From: Chinchilla lanigera
Lineage: Eukaryota > Chordata > Mammalia > Rodentia > Chinchillidae
Direction of reading: 5' to 3'
Length of the DNA stretch: 64,000 nucleotides
Assembly: GCF_000276665.1 (NCBI RefSeq)
Contig: NW_004955476.1
Span: 9,402,248-9,466,247, forward strand
This document shows positions 1 to 12,875 of the stretch, piece after piece. Under the pieces are notes generated by a model. The model searched no databases and was not told where the DNA came from. It saw nothing but the letters and a program-made list of their open reading frames with translations. The translations under genes were made by a program, and so were the position numbers. Within the stretch, counting starts at the first letter, position 1, and the number at the start of each line of letters is the position of its first letter.

Positions 1-1449
1 CAAAGTTCTCCAGGCCCTGCTGGCTTATTAGAACAAGCGGGTTTCTACACACAATTACATGAGAGCAAAGTGACTGAGGATACAAAGAACACACAACATA
101 CAGTGCAACCATCGAGGGAGAGTGTAGAAGCTCCCGTCCGTCTCTATGGACAGACTTCTGCTCTGATTCACACTCAGCCTCCCCATCGGACTTCTGCAGC
201 CTACCGCCCATCCAAGTGTGCCGGGGTCCCTGAGGCGACTCATGTGCTAAGAAGCCGGCCCTGACCCCTGCCCCCCACTGCTCTGCCCACTTCTTCCTTC
301 TGCGCTCTGAATTTTCCATTGCCGGATCACCAGCTCTCTCACCTCCTTCCTGCCAGCCACTTCTCTGTTCTCTGGCATACGATGGGAAGGGCTTCTGATG
401 ACAAAGCTGTGGAGTTCTGGAAGTCAAAGGCAATTGGAAGAGACTGCAGTGGCCGTGGTTGGGTTTTTCAAATGTGCTGGCCCTGGCCCGACAGTGTGGA
501 GTGTCAGGTGACTTCTCTGGTTTCTCTTAAACAGCCTTCTACACACTCAGAAGAATGAAGGACAAGGCCATGCTGGACACTGGCCAGATTCAGAGCTGGT
601 GTCCTCCTCCAGTGACCACGTATGCTCACCCAGACTCACTGCAATGCGCTTCCTCTTGCCTTCTGGTCCCACTGCTCATTCCGGGCGGCACCCCTGAATC
701 AGCGGCCGTGCTCAATTCCAATGCAGGCTGGGTGGGGACAGCCTCGACTGCAGGAAGTAAAATGTGCCACTGGACAAACCTGCCAGATGGGCCGCACTAG
801 GACATCAGCGTGCAAAGAACAATGGTTTCTATCTGTTTTGTCCCTAACATACCACCCTCCGTAACCGTTAGCCTTCATGGACCGGGCAAAGGGCAGCATC
901 CACCAGCGCTGTCTGCACAGCTGCTCTCTGCCTTTCCCTAGGCCACATCAGTGAGCCTTCCTTGCTGGTAGCTCTGCCCCTTGCAAAGGTGAGCAGGGGG
1001 AAGCCAGCGCTGCCTACCTGCCGGCCTGCTCCTGCCACACACAGAACCAGAGGCCTCTGTCCGCAGCCTGGGTTGCCACAGAGCTTTAGGGAATCCAGTG
1101 AGAATCACAGGAAGAACGTCGTTGCAGGTAGACATTCTGGACAGCACTTGAAGAGACTACAGAGGCCCCGAACCCCAGCATGTAACACTGGTGGCAGAAT
1201 CTGAAACAAAACCATCCGAAAAACAAAGTTTTCTTTCTTGTTAAAGAAATGTCTGAACATATGCTCAGAAAGAGACAAATATGTGATAGGTCAACATAGA
1301 TATAACAACTATCAACATTCTGCTGCTCTTATTTAATCTGTTCACCTCAACTTTGTAAGCTATTTTTGCTAAAGCATTTAAAGTCAATCTGAGAGTCCTT
1401 GCAATTTTATCTGTAAATACCTTCATAGGTATCCGACTGACCAAGACTT
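1..1449. other. Unassigned non-coding sequence
   Basis: No SINE, LINE, LTR or gene is recognisable here. The first 1.2 kb is of mixed composition and carries only short overlapping open frames (up to about 80 codons) on both strands with no domain or signal sequence. From about 1200 to 1449 the sequence becomes AT-rich and repeat-free, which would be compatible with unique intergenic or intronic DNA. Confidence 0.5.
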
Positions 1450-1503
1450 TCCTCCCTACCTTCCTTCCTTCCTTCTTTTGTTCCTTCCTTCCTTTCTTCC
1501 TTA
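1450..1503 (+). repeat. Pyrimidine-rich CCTT microsatellite
   Basis: About 54 bp of imperfect CCTT/TTCC units, interrupted by a short TTTTG stretch. It is a simple-sequence repeat and has no adjoining SINE body. Confidence 0.8.
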
Positions 1504-2734
1504 TTTTACATGACCATTAAAACATTCTTACATTCAACAATAGTAATACTTTCTAAATATCAAATAACCAAACTTTTAGATTTTTCCAGATTGTCTAAAA
1601 AACACCTTTTGACAGTAGCTGGTTTCAACCTAGATCAAAGGCAAGACTGTAGCATGAGAACCAGTTGGTTTTTTATCGGTTGCTTATTTTCCAATGGAAG
1701 AGTGGGTATGCAGGGTAGGGTGAGGGTAGAATCAATGAAAACTAAATTTAAATATTGGGGACTTTAGAATTCTTATTTGTTTGCTCCATATCATAAAGAT
1801 AAATCAGATGAGAGTTTAGATTTGAGTCCAACAGCCAGATAAAACTACACACCTGGAAGATCAGGCTGCACATTCCTTCTCTGAATGTAATGGCAGGGAA
1901 ATTGTTTGAAGCTCACCTCGCATGGATATGTCTTTCTTTTCTTTGGCTTGGATAAAGAAGCACCACTTACCCTCAATTGTGATGAGTATACTTGCTGTCC
2001 TCCTGGTGTGTCCAGTGCTGGTGATGGTCATCAGAATTCTTTTCCACCAAAATCACCTCTGTGCCCAAGCAGAGGCCGAACACTTGCACCCCAAGATGAG
2101 CCGAGGAGCAGGGAGGCTTATGATTTTCAGTCTCTGTATTCAGACTGCTGGGGTGGAGCTTCCGCAACTGACCATGCTTTGGAGAGTGGCCGAGACAAAA
2201 CTCTGTCACAGGCAGAATAATGCCACGCACTTGATGCCTGGGGATTACAGCATGGTGGGTGACAGCCACATGGTGAACCAAGGCAGCCCCGCAGTGGTGA
2301 CCACATCATCTCAACAACAGTGCCACAAGGAGCATCGCACTTCTGAGTTCACATAAGGAGTGGAGATCAGAGTCTGCTTTGTACCAGAAAGGAGTGTTTG
2401 TTCAAGAGAACACTGGAGGAAGTTGTCAATGAAGACGACAGACGCTCAGCTGAAGGAGGGACCTGGTGCAGAGGAAAAAGTGAAATTCTGAAGAGGAGTA
2501 AGAGAAGAAGAGGAGCATGCAGAACAAAAACAGAAGTAAGCGAGTTCTGATCAAATGAGGGTCATTTCTAACTGCTGGCTGCAGGAGACCTGGAAAGTAA
2601 GATACCAGTCTCCAGTGTTCAGTCTCCCCCGACACATAGAATGTCGTAACAGAATAGGAGACGCTGAGCTAATTTTAAGGACTCTGTTACTGAAGGATTT
2701 TAAAGCACTACGCAGGCGTTAAACACGCTAAATA
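1504..2734. other. Unassigned sequence with a 144-codon open frame
   Basis: No repeat family is recognised. A 144-codon plus-strand frame (1922-2356) includes a hydrophobic stretch near residues 18-43 that could resemble a membrane segment. It overlaps a 104-codon frame and two minus-strand frames, has no recognisable domain, and has no conserved-looking exon boundary. I treat it as a chance frame. Confidence 0.4.
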
Positions 2735-2860
2735 TTATAATGCATTGGCTAGTAAATTAATCCAAGGAAATTAAGTCCCTACTATGTGTGCAGTCTAATG
2801 TTAACTGTTAAATGTGCTGACACCATTTAACTCACAAATTCTCATCACTGCTTTAACGTT
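2735..2860 (-). mobile_element. MIR-like SINE relic, antisense
   Basis: The text runs through a 'ctactatgtgtgcag' word, then 'tttaactcac' and 'tctcatcactg', in the order of an antisense MIR (actatgtgc, then tttaa..cctcac). Divergence is high, as expected for a repeat older than the placental radiation. The ends are approximate. Confidence 0.5.
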
Positions 2861-4654
2861 GAGTAGATGTCAAAAGCTCATGAAATAATACGAATTCCTA
2901 TAGACTCCTGACACTGCACTGGACTTTGGCCAGAAAAAAGATGAATTAAAAAGGAAGAAACTGAATTTTACTACCTTCATATAAACATCAGGGCATCTTA
3001 TGTGCTTATTCCTAAATTCACGCACACATTCATTCAACAAATACATAGACAACTTGCTAGGTTCTCAGGAGGCAAAGGGGGGCGAGATTACTCTGTTATT
3101 TGGGAAGATGCAGAAATGGCCAAGAAATTTCATTCCACTGCACAAACTGAACTAAAAGGAAAAGGACCTTCCCACAAACTCTTCAATCAAAAACGTAAGA
3201 TAAAGGTGTGTGTGTTGGTGTAAGCAGTAGTGACCAGTAGTGAAAATTTTAATTTGTACCCAAATGTGAAAATCGGAGATGAAACAGAAGCTCTCACTGT
3301 TATCCTTGGCCACTTTTTACCTGCATTTCTCCCTTGGGATTGCATTTCCCTTTGGAAGACTGTCATCCTCGGGAAAGTCACAGGAAGTCCTGCCGAGACA
3401 CCTGAGAAGCTTGTGACGCACATCCGTGTGGAGCTGGGCTCCGTGTCTCTGCCAGGATCAGAGTGTAAAATTCGCATGCATGCTCTTAGAATTTTTTCCA
3501 GGGTGGAGTTTGACCAGGATGATGGCGGATGTACATAGAAACCATATTTCCATAAAGATGCCTAACATCAGAAATCCACTTCTTACTAATACATAATTTA
3601 GATCTGTTAGTATAAGCCAATAAATAAAATTTTCCTAAGGCATAATAAACAGCATCCATCTTTGTTATGTTTGCTCAGAAAAATGGAGCCACGTGTTATA
3701 TTTCAAAACTGATAAAAGGTTACTCAGTAGCTTGGGAAATTCGTAACGAGCATGTAATGAAACCGAGCCCTCACAACAGACGTGGGTCAGGGTCCTGTCT
3801 GGAGCATGCAGTGTACATTACCTGTTCCATCAAGTAGTCAGTGTTAAGAAATCTTAATTAACTTTTCCTCTCAACAGAGAAATCTTGGCAGGCTTGAATC
3901 GCATGTGCACGTACATGCCAGCTTTTAGGAGAGAATCATACACCACAGTGTGAGAATAAATAGCCATAGTTTGAATAATCGAGCTGGCCTTCCGGCTTCT
4001 TATGAAGACAGATCTACGAACGGCACCGTGGCTCGGGTCCAAACCTGTCAGCTTCCAGCCGCCCTGGAGAGCACATGCGCTTGGAGTGGGACGTTGGCAC
4101 AACATGACAGCGTGACCAGTTCAGCCCTCAGAGCACGACACGGGGGAATGAGGCTCCCTGGGCACACAGTGTCACCTGGCGATAGCCTGATGTAACTGCA
4201 GGCATTCACAGATGACCACAATCTTCAGGGACAGTTCCGGTGAGCAGGGCTGCCCCGCATTTTGCCAACCGAGCAGCTGTGTGGTGCGCAGTTATTTGCA
4301 GGGCAAAAGCTGCACGTTCAGAGGCCCAGCACCGGCAGCAGAAGCTCCCCGACGGCGGAAAGGCAACAGCACCACCTGGTGTTGGAAACGCAAACCTCGG
4401 CTTTCCCACCTACTCCATTTCTTTAACCCGCAAAAGGACAGAAAGGCGGGAAAAACACATCGTTGATTTTTAACAAATTTAGCAAGGTGCAGACCAAGAA
4501 CCTTCCTTACCTGCCTGGATTTTTATCTATGAGCTCTTGGGCTTCCAGGCAGGCGAAGTATAGTGCAGTCAACTTTGAATCATTTCCAAACCATCTTGTT
4601 TTATTAATTTATTTGTTCCTTCTCCCATTAATAGAACGGATCTCCCATTAGTTA
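2861..4654. other. Unassigned sequence with a possible L2 scrap
   Basis: At about 3020-3080 'cattcattcaacaaata' resembles the antisense 3' end of L2, but the match fades quickly. The rest, including 3540-3850 (AT-rich) and 3950-4480 (GC-rich, several short open frames), shows no recognised repeat or gene. Confidence 0.4.
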
Positions 4655-4790
4655 TCCATCCCTTTACCCGGTATTTATTGAACACTTACACCGTGAGGAA
4701 CAAAGCAGGTAGGTTTTTAGGGTTCACGGAGCTCACATTCTGGTGGGGAGAGGAGCGATTACAGATCCCTAGGTGAATAAATAGAGAAGC
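4655..4790 (-). mobile_element. L2-like LINE relic, antisense 3' end
   Basis: 'tatttattgaacacttac' followed by 'gttcacggagctcacattctggtgggga' and a terminal 'gaataaata' follows the order of the antisense L2 3' region (tatttattgagcacctac, then gagcttacattctagtgggg). The family is ancient and the ends are fuzzy. Confidence 0.55.
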
Positions 4791-6472
4791 AGAACAGAAC
4801 TTGGGCTTGGAAAACCACTGCAGTGCGGGGCCTACTTTAGCAATGTGGTCAGCGAAGCTGCTCTGAACTGGTGACAGACGGGTGGACTGTGCTCAGGCTC
4901 TGAGCCGGCTCTGACACTGGACCCTGGGAAGGAAGGAGCCAGCTATGTGATGATCTAGAAGGACAGCATTCTAGACAAAGAAAGGAACAAATGTCAAGAG
5001 TACAGTGGCCATCTGGGGAGCAGAAAGACACGGGTGTGAGGGGTGAGCAGTGAGAGACAGGGCGGCCGGGCTAGGTGAGGCTCAAGGGGCGCGGGCCGGT
5101 CCCTGACCCCACAGCGTGCCCAGCCTTCGCCCTCAGGAGGCAGTGCCTGGTCCTTTCCCACTGCGCAGCAGGACGCGCTCCAGCCGGCAGGGAGCAGCGG
5201 GCAGGTGGCACCCTCGGTGAGGCTCAGCCTCTCGGAAGAGGCCAGGGCCCGAATTCCTCTCCAGAAATGCCTTCCTGGCCAGTGTTAGTACCGGGACACA
5301 CAGAACCTGGCGAATCACTCCTCCAAATCAGGAAATGTGTCTCCAGAGTAAAAGTTAGAATTCTCATAGCTGAGGACAGAAATGGTGGTCTCAGAGGCAG
5401 CTGGTAAGAGTCACTTGAGCAGGTGACTTTGGCTTTACAGTTTGGAAACCACCGCTCTTTCCTGGACTCAGTAGATGACGATGACAGCCTGTGTGACAGG
5501 TCCTTGTCCTGGAGGAGTTCCCAGGCTGGGGGGTGGCAGGAGGATGCCCACCCATCGGCATCACAGGGCCAGCTGTCCTGGACTCCGGGGAGGAAGTCAT
5601 TCCCGGGCAGCAGGGCGAGGACACGCCCTGCACCAGGACCTGAGCAGAAGGGGCCATGCTGGGGCGACACTCAGGGGTGGGAGGGAAACGGCAGTGAGGT
5701 GTGGGAGAGAGTCCGCGGGGCTCGGCTTCCCAGACTGTCCTCTGCCTGCAGTGCGTTCTTGTCAAAGCGTGGTGTGGGCAGAGTGTGTGTGTGAGAAAGA
5801 CGTGGACCACACAGGGGACCTGAGGACGGGGAGAAGGACGTGGTCGAGACGAGTGGGTCCGGACAGCCGCCCACTAACGTGCGTCCCACTTGCACCTACT
5901 TCAGCAAGAAGCTTCACTACCCCTCAGCCTGCGTAAATGGGACAGAACGCGATCCCTTCCTCGGGTGCCCACCTTCACTGCTGAGGTGCGGGTCTTTTGG
6001 AAGAACAGCACGCACAGTCCCGGGGGAAGCAGCACGTCGTGGCAGTCCCCACAGCTCTAGGTCTGTCCTCTCACCAGAGAACCAAGGAAACGCAAGCTCG
6101 TCGCCTGACATCAGTTTCACCAACTTGGCCAGGCTCCCCGCGGGCTGGGTGCTGCCCTCAGGCTAATGAGCCGGCCCAGAAAGCAGCCTGGTAGGCTTCC
6201 CGGCCCTGATGATTACACAGAGAAGAGCACGGACTGTAAGGGCAAGTTCTCTGTTAGCAAGCCCAGAGGCTGAAACACAAGTCAGAACACAAAGGCGGAA
6301 AACGCCAGCCTCGCCCTCCATGGCCAGCCTCGCCCTCCATGGGCCGCTCTTCACACTTAGAAGCTGGATTTCATTTAACTTCATGTCTGTAGATCCCTTC
6401 CTCTCCAGATATTCTTAGTCGAAAGCTCTAAAAGTGGGTCTTCCAAAAACAAACTGATTATTTTACATTCTT
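4791..6472. other. GC-rich unassigned sequence with many chance open frames
   Basis: GC-rich DNA with overlapping open frames of 100-150 codons on both strands between 5070 and 6170. Several frames overlap on opposite strands without a shared domain, and none starts in a clear exon context, so I do not call a gene. A 19-bp unit is repeated exactly in tandem at 6304-6322 and 6323-6341. Confidence 0.45.
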
Positions 6473-6565
6473 ATTTTGTTTGTTTTTTGAGACAGGGTCA
6501 ATGACCATCCTCCTGCCTCAGCCTCCCAGGTGCTGGGATTACAGGTATGCACCACCATGCCCAGC
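6473..6565 (-). mobile_element. Truncated B1 SINE, antisense
   Basis: A T-rich tract leads into 'ttttgagacaggg', then 'cctcctgcctcagcctccc', 'gctgggattacagg' and 'caccaccatgcccagc'. This is the reverse complement of a 7SL-derived B1. The central part between the gagacagg word and the cctcctgcctc word is largely missing, so the copy is internally deleted. Confidence 0.9.
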
Positions 6566-8325
6566 AATTATTCTATGTTCAAATGTGCTACATTATTTAG
6601 TTGTTTGTCCCTAGACCAGTCTAGGGATTCTGTCTCATCAGTCAAAGTTCCAACGCCTCGACAAAGGTTTACTGTACAGTGTTCAATATGTGTGATAGGG
6701 TACAGTTTTACATTAGATCAGCTGTTTTTCCTTTAGGGAAAGAAGAGGAGCGCCCGGAAGTATGGGATGCTACACAGGGAAGCAAGTGTCGGGGGAGAGC
6801 TTGGACCTCCAGACAGCGGCAGTGCAGCGCCATGAGGTCCGGGTGCTGCAGTCGCAACATCCGGCTTTTCCAAAGGTCTTTCCCTTCCGATGGTGTACCA
6901 CAGGGTCATTTTCAGGGCTGACCTCCAGCAAATCCACCATTTCTGGCCCTAAAGGATTTGAAGCGGAAGACAGGGAAATCCAGAAAAGGAGCAAGGGCAG
7001 CCCCGCTCCCCAACAGGGAAGACGCTGCCCACCGCGCAGGATGCAGTGACAGGGTCACCTGCTGAGCTGTCCTTGTCACTTCTGCTGGAGGCACAGACTC
7101 AGGAGCCTCAATCCCTGAGGTACAGCAATGACCTAGGACTAGCTGAGTCTCACTGGGGAGTTGGCAGAAGTGGTCACCAAGCAGGATGGTAGCTCTGTAG
7201 CAAAGATCCACGATAGGCACTGGGTCACTCCAAGATGTAAAGGCAGGATGGGCCCAGACAGAAAGTGCCACCCCACAAGTGTCCCCAGCCAGACAGCTTG
7301 ACCAGTGGAGCTCAGGAAGCCAAGCCGAGAGTCCACACCGCACACCCTGCCCTTCCTTCCTAGACTCAAAGGGTGCTCTGGAGCAGCGGTGGCCAATCTA
7401 CAGCACCTGTGTTATTTATTTTTCTTTAAGACAAAAGATGTTAATGCATGAGTTGGTTTTCTAAGCTGAAACCTCAGTGTTTAGGTTGGATGGTGGCGTT
7501 GGCAGTCTGTGGTAAGTGGGTTTGGGGTTGCAGTTCGGCACGGATCTCTCAAAGGTTCGCCACTGCTGTTCTGGACACAGAAAATCGGAATGCACTCTCT
7601 GAATAGACTAATCCAATTAATGGGTGGAATAACATGTAAAGTCGCTTGCACTTTTTTGCCCTGATGGGAAAGCATGAGGCTTACAGAGAGGCCAGCTCTG
7701 TTAAAAACAAGATAAACAGACTGTAGAGTCAGGGAGGAGGTGCACACTGATTGTGGTGTGAGCTACAGTGTGCAAGCTGTGAAATACGTAAATTGATGTA
7801 AAGAGCTAAGCGGCAAAGGGCAGAACTAAAGTGCCACCTGTCTGAACAAACTTTGATTGTAGCAGGAGAACATCACTGAGAGGTTTACCTCAACTGCGCA
7901 CGTCGGGGTGAGTAATCCCAGCGCTCACCTCCACTTTCTGCATGCTGCAGAAGGTCTGACGTTTGGTTCCTGAAGAACAGTCGCTGCTCCTGAGGGTCAG
8001 GGCACAGGTTAGGACTGATGCGGCAACCCCCACAGCAAATGTACACCTACAGGTAGCAAAGCCACGGGCTCCTGCCCCTGCGTGTAACACTGTGAAGCAC
8101 CCTGTGTGTATGTAACACGCAAACCAGAAACAACTGCAACCATCAAAATATCTTACTACAGGCGAATGGTCCAACTGCAGTACATGGTACTGAGAAAAAA
8201 ATGCTTCACATTATCTCTGAAACTCCAGTGAGTCTATAATTATTTAGAAATAAAAAAGACTTTAAAATAATTTTATTTTCAGAAGGGAGAAGGAAGGGGG
8301 AAAAAAAGAACAGAAAGTTTAAATC
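6566..8325. other. Unassigned sequence
   Basis: No repeat family or gene is recognised. Open frames reach 143 codons on the minus strand (6912-7343) but overlap other frames and have no domain. Confidence 0.4.
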
Positions 8326-8503
8326 AGAAATTGTTAAACTGAGGCTACAGCCCAGCCTGGCCTGTTGCTTATTGTGTAAATAAAGTTTTACTGGAAAACA
8401 GCCAAGGCCACTCATCAACAGGGAGCCTAAGTTTGCTTTCATGCTACAGGGCCAAGGCAATGTTTCTTTCAGCAGAGACCAGATGGTCCCTAAAATCTGA
8501 GAC
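8326..8503. mobile_element. hAT-type DNA transposon relic (non-autonomous)
   Basis: The order 'gaggctacagcccagcctgg', 'ataaagttttactggaaaac', 'agccaaggccactcat', 'gctttcatgctacagggcc' and 'agcagagacca' matches the widespread mammalian hAT-derived medium-reiterated elements, whose hallmark text is an 'acagccacgcccattca' word followed by 'gctttcgtgctaca' and 'agagaccatatggcc'. The subfamily is not assigned and the end repeats are not intact. Confidence 0.55.
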
Positions 8504-11154
8504 ATTTCCTAGTGACTCTTCACCGAAAGATGTTGAGGGTCCGGTGTCGTGGACTTGGGTGTAAACACAGCATGTTCATGCCCATATTGCTGGGTACACA
8601 GAGTACGCATGAGACTTCTCCTCTTCCCTTTCCTGATATGCATTTCTCGTAAGTCCCCAGACGACTGCATCTCTTTAGAGACATGGTGAAAACTGACATA
8701 CTGAGGAAGACTCTCGATGAAGAAAGAGGAACCCAGGCTGCCTTGTCTGCTCATTCCACAAACAGGCTTTGTAGCAGGACCCTGGGAAAGTTCCTGAACT
8801 CGTTCCTTGTGCTGCTATGGACACGTAACCCAGGCAACCCCCATGTTCCAGTCTTCACCTTGGCTCTCAGGGAGTGGCAGGTTAACTTCCCGCACAGAAT
8901 CAACCACAGCCACATCTCCCCTCTGTCCTTATAGCCTCATCTGTATGCATCTTTACATTAAATTTATCTGGAATTATTATATGTTTTTGTATAATAAGTA
9001 CATCTTGTATGTGTTGTATGCATTGTGTACATTGCTGTGCATATTGTGTTTTAATAAATCTACTTTAAATTCTGTCTGAAAGAAGTACAGTGAATGATCC
9101 CAACAACACATACAAACAAACAGATAAAAAACAAAAACTTGGAAGGGATGGAGTTAACATCTGCAGGGTTCACATCCGTGTGTGGCCTCGGGTGTGGGAC
9201 CTTGGCACTTGGGTTAAGACTTCTCCAGGGTCCTCGTGTGCAGAGCTACAGTCGTGTTCTGATGATTTCGTGCGAGCTTTGCTCCCTGCCAGCCTCCCCT
9301 GGGGGAGAAAATGTTTCCCCAAACAGCTGCCTAAGTTTCATAAAGAAGAGGAAACACTAAGCAGCTGAAGTTCTTCCAGAAACTTCGAAAGGTAGATATA
9401 AATTTTACTGAAAAACTGGCATTAGTATTGGTAAGAAATCATTGAATAACTATATTTTGTTGGCCCAAAGGGGATCTCTCTCTGTTAGGGCATAGATAAA
9501 AAATGTGCCCCACATTCTCCTGTGTACAGAAGGTGGTTGGGGCATGGGGTGCTGTGCCCATCTGCAGATCCGTCCTGCACTGAGTTCAGCAGCTAACCGT
9601 GCTGAGAGGCGGTGGAGCCCAGGTGCAGTGGTCTCTGGGGCCTGACGGGGGTGCTGGGGTGTCCTCGCCCCACGCTCCTCCCTTCCCTTCCTCCTGGCTG
9701 CCTGCGTGGAGCACCTGTCCCTGCACACCTCGGCCTGGGAGCAGCCAGCCACGGACGGAAACGGAGAGCCCAGTGGAAACGTCTCCTCCTTTGGGCTGTG
9801 TCCCGGCACAAGAAAGTAACCGAGGAATCTCCTTCGCAGTCAGAGAGCCCACCAAAATCACGAAGCATTTGTGTTCCTCCAGTTTCCTCTTTCTGGTCTA
9901 GAGAGGCCGCAACACGAGCACCCGTCTCAGTGGGTCCCGCAGAACGCACGCGGGCCAGGGCGCCTCCAGCCGGGCTGCTGGGGACGGCTCGAGACGCTGG
10001 CTTCTGCATCGCTTCCTGCTGCTTGGTGAGTTTCCCTAACTCCGAGAAAGAAGGGAAAGAATGGTGGGCGCCTAGATCTTCTGTGTAAGGACCTTTTCCT
10101 TCCGTCATTCACTAACATTTCTAGTTTCAGACCCACGTGGTTACCAGTTCATCTCTTTCCAGGTGCTTCAGGGCGGAGATTTCCTTCCTCCCTCACTGAG
10201 CCATCTCCAGGCTGCAGCAGGGAACTTGCAAGTCCCAGTCACTGCACTAAGAGAGACTGAAACGAGCCTCATCCAGAACCTCCAGGAGTCAGGAGAGAAG
10301 AAAAACAAAGCAAGGCCCGGGCTGTTCATGTGGGCTGTCTCGGAAGCGTTTGGCAGAGTGCCAGCATGACCTGGAAGAAGGGACACACCCCATCCCGACT
10401 CACCCTCCCCGAGTGGCCCTGCTTTCTACTTCTGTGCCTTGGGCTGCGCTCGGCTTTTCCTGTTGTAGCTTTGCTCCTTCTCCAGAGCCGCCAGTCCTGC
10501 CTGTCCCAGGCTGTCCCTCCTCTCCCTCCTGCAGAGGTGGTCTTTATCAGTCACCCTTTGAAAGAGGAAATTTAGCCACGTTAAACACTAAACACTGATT
10601 CTTCTCTTCCCTTCCAGACAAGAGCTGGGCGGGTCTGTGGGCACTGTGGTGAACAGCAGACTTGCTCTGTTCCCCAAGGGGCCGTCTCCCTGGTCAAGGT
10701 CTGGACAGATCAGGGAGTCACCTGTGATATAACCCGGCACCTGGCAAGTGTACCCCGAGAACACAGTGGATTCCTCTAGGGAGTCTTACCTAGAGCAGTG
10801 CCATTTCGGGTGGGTTTTAAGGGATAAATAAGAGTTCATAAGAGGATTAGGTTACATCTGAGTGTCTGGTCCAGAGGAGGGGCTGAACGAAGCTGGCAAA
10901 AAGACGGGAGCTAATTTGAAAGCATCAGGATTCCAGGCTCCTAGATGGGCTTCAGCACATGAGCAGAGGAGGCCGCTAAGGGTGTCAGAGCAGGTGTGTG
11001 ACACTTCAGCTCTGCTTTCTAGAAGCCTCAGTGTCAGAGAGCCCTAGAGCAGGCGACAGCGGCAGGGGCTGCTTCCTGCAGTTGGTTTAGAACAGAGGGA
11101 AAAGCCTCCTGTAGCCAGTTTAGAACGGAGGGAAAAGCTCCCGGTAAGGAACTG
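8504..11154. other. Unassigned sequence with a possible 3'-UTR-like stretch
   Basis: Between about 8930 and 9070 an AT-rich, GT-rich stretch ends in 'ttttaataaatctac', containing an AATAAA hexamer at about 9054. It resembles a 3'-UTR end, but there is no coding sequence upstream in the right context. From 9560 to 10110 the DNA is GC-rich with overlapping frames on both strands. At 11074-11139 a 33-bp unit containing 'tttagaac' and 'gagggaaaag' is present twice in tandem at roughly 85% identity. Confidence 0.4.
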
Positions 11155-11285
11155 GGGCTTTGGAGTCAGATGGGCTGGGTTCCACTTTTAGTCTTCTCTT
11201 ACTCTGGCTTTGCAACCTTGGGAAAGTTACTCAAACTTCTTAGAGCTTCGCTCACCCGCTCAGAACCTCGGTGTTTTATTAAATG
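11155..11285 (+). mobile_element. MIR SINE relic, sense
   Basis: 'ctttggagtcagatgggctgggttc', then 'ctctggctttgcaaccttggg' and 'aaagttactcaaacttcttagagctt' follow the MIR core order (ggagtcagactgcctgggttc, tgtgaccttgggcaagtta, cttaacctctctg). This is a clear ancient MIR copy. Confidence 0.8.
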
Positions 11286-11705
11286 AAAAAATCAGTGACC
11301 AAACATAATTATCCATTCATTGAATAAGCACCAATGTGAGGTCTTCAATCATGTGGTTAACGCGACTCGCTGACACTTTGCTTGCTTGATTAAGCGGGAC
11401 ACATTGTTCGTGTCCATGCCACAGCACACACGGATGAATAGGGCACCCCCTCCCTCTGCCACGGGGTGGCGACATCAGCCGAGACCCTGCACTGGGGGAT
11501 TTGCAGGACAGGGGCAGCACACATAACGCCCCACTCCCTTAGTGGGTGCAGGTCAGGGCCTGCATCTGGAGTAAGCCCTAATCCCTCCCCAAGACCTTTC
11601 CTCCCACGGGGATGGGGCGGGCTGGGAAGTGCGGGGCAGGGCAGCAGTGGGAAAGCAGGCTTGGGACAGGGTCAGGGGGTGTTGGTAATAATGAGAGCTA
11701 GAGAA
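11286..11705. other. Unassigned sequence
   Basis: An AT-rich first part and a GC-rich second part (11400-11680) with one 86-codon frame of low-complexity composition. No repeat or gene is recognised. Confidence 0.4.
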
Positions 11706-12115
11706 AAACGACATTCAACAGCTTGAGCGAGTCCAGGGATCATAGTTTGTTAGGAATTAATACATTTATAGTGAAATTATCTAAAATATGAAATTTCATT
11801 AGAGCCTTATATCAGGCCTCTCTTCCCATAGTTCCTTAAAATATCACTTATAAAGTTGTCTTTGATTAACTTACAGTTCTGAAAGATGAAATTTCCCCGT
11901 GACACATAAAAAATTATGTCTCAATTCCTTTGGACCTGACAGCTATCATCAAATCTAATTGATAAGACCTGATCACTTCATAAGAGCCATAGTCAATTAT
12001 GTAATACATCAGCAATGCTATCTGATCTTTTGTCTTTGTGCTGGAGGAATCACTAACAACAACAAACTGAACACTGTCTACACGAACTACTAAAGAACTG
12101 AAGGGTAGCATGTTA
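11706..12115. promoter_or_regulatory. Candidate conserved noncoding element (AT-rich)
   Basis: A repeat-free AT-rich block with clustered homeodomain-like words (aattaat, ctaattgat, caattatg) and a TCF/LEF-like CTTTGAT at 11860-11866 that overlaps a GATTAA word. Few CpG or simple-sequence tracts interrupt it. This texture is typical of conserved developmental enhancers, but conservation cannot be shown from one sequence. The call is inference only. Confidence 0.3.
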
Positions 12116-12875
12116 CCAGGTCAGGATTTGGTCCATGACTGTGTTTGTAAAGTCACTGACCAACCCAACACTCTTTCTTTTCAGAAATAAGCTTCAGGTG
12201 AGGGAAGGGATGTCTCTGCAGAGGTTAGTAGGACTCACTTCTTCTGGAAGGTTGGTAGCTTGGATCTACTGAAAGTAGAAGACCAAGGCTTCTACATAGG
12301 GAAGCAGCTCTGGGAAGCCGCTGGTACGGACAACAGGAGGAGTGGCCCCTCCCGGAGTTGGGCGACATGACAGTCCTGCAGTGTTAGCCGGGTGCTTTCT
12401 GTGTTAGCCAGGACTTCCACACAGCTGGGGGTGGGCTGGGGTGATGCTGTTGATGGTCCTGTAGAACACATTCTGAGTCAACAAAGAAAGACTGAAGTGG
12501 ATTGAGTAGAGTTCCAGTGGCAGGTGTGTCCTGGTGTGTTTTAATTATTTGGGAGTAATTAATCCATGTGGTAAAGCAAGAGGCCTTCTAAGATCTGAAG
12601 ACTTGATGGATGGGGACACCCGGTCCCACGAGTGTGTCACAGAGACAGTGGAACAGTAAAAGGCTATCTGCAGAACAGGGGCCGGTGTTTGGATTCCATG
12701 CCTGATCCATGCATTGTAAAACATGAATGGGATACGATATTATCTGAATATATTGTTGAGTCACAATTAAAGATATAGAATAAACAAATAAAATAAACAT
12801 AGGAAAAGACAGGAATTGTCAACTTTGGGTGTTTAGAAAAAAAGCCGTACACTTCTTTAAGGGCATCAGCCTCCA
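12116..12875. other. Unassigned sequence
   Basis: Mixed-composition sequence without recognisable repeats or coding potential. Short minus-strand frames at 12588-12876 encode hydrophobic AT-derived peptides and look like chance. Confidence 0.4.

Noticed and set aside
1922..2356. 144-codon frame with a hydrophobic segment
   Set aside because: No recognisable family, overlapping frames on both strands, no exon signals that I can support.
8930..9070. 3'-UTR-like AT/GT stretch with AATAAA
   Set aside because: The hexamer is common by chance in AT-rich DNA, and no coding sequence lies upstream in a fitting frame.
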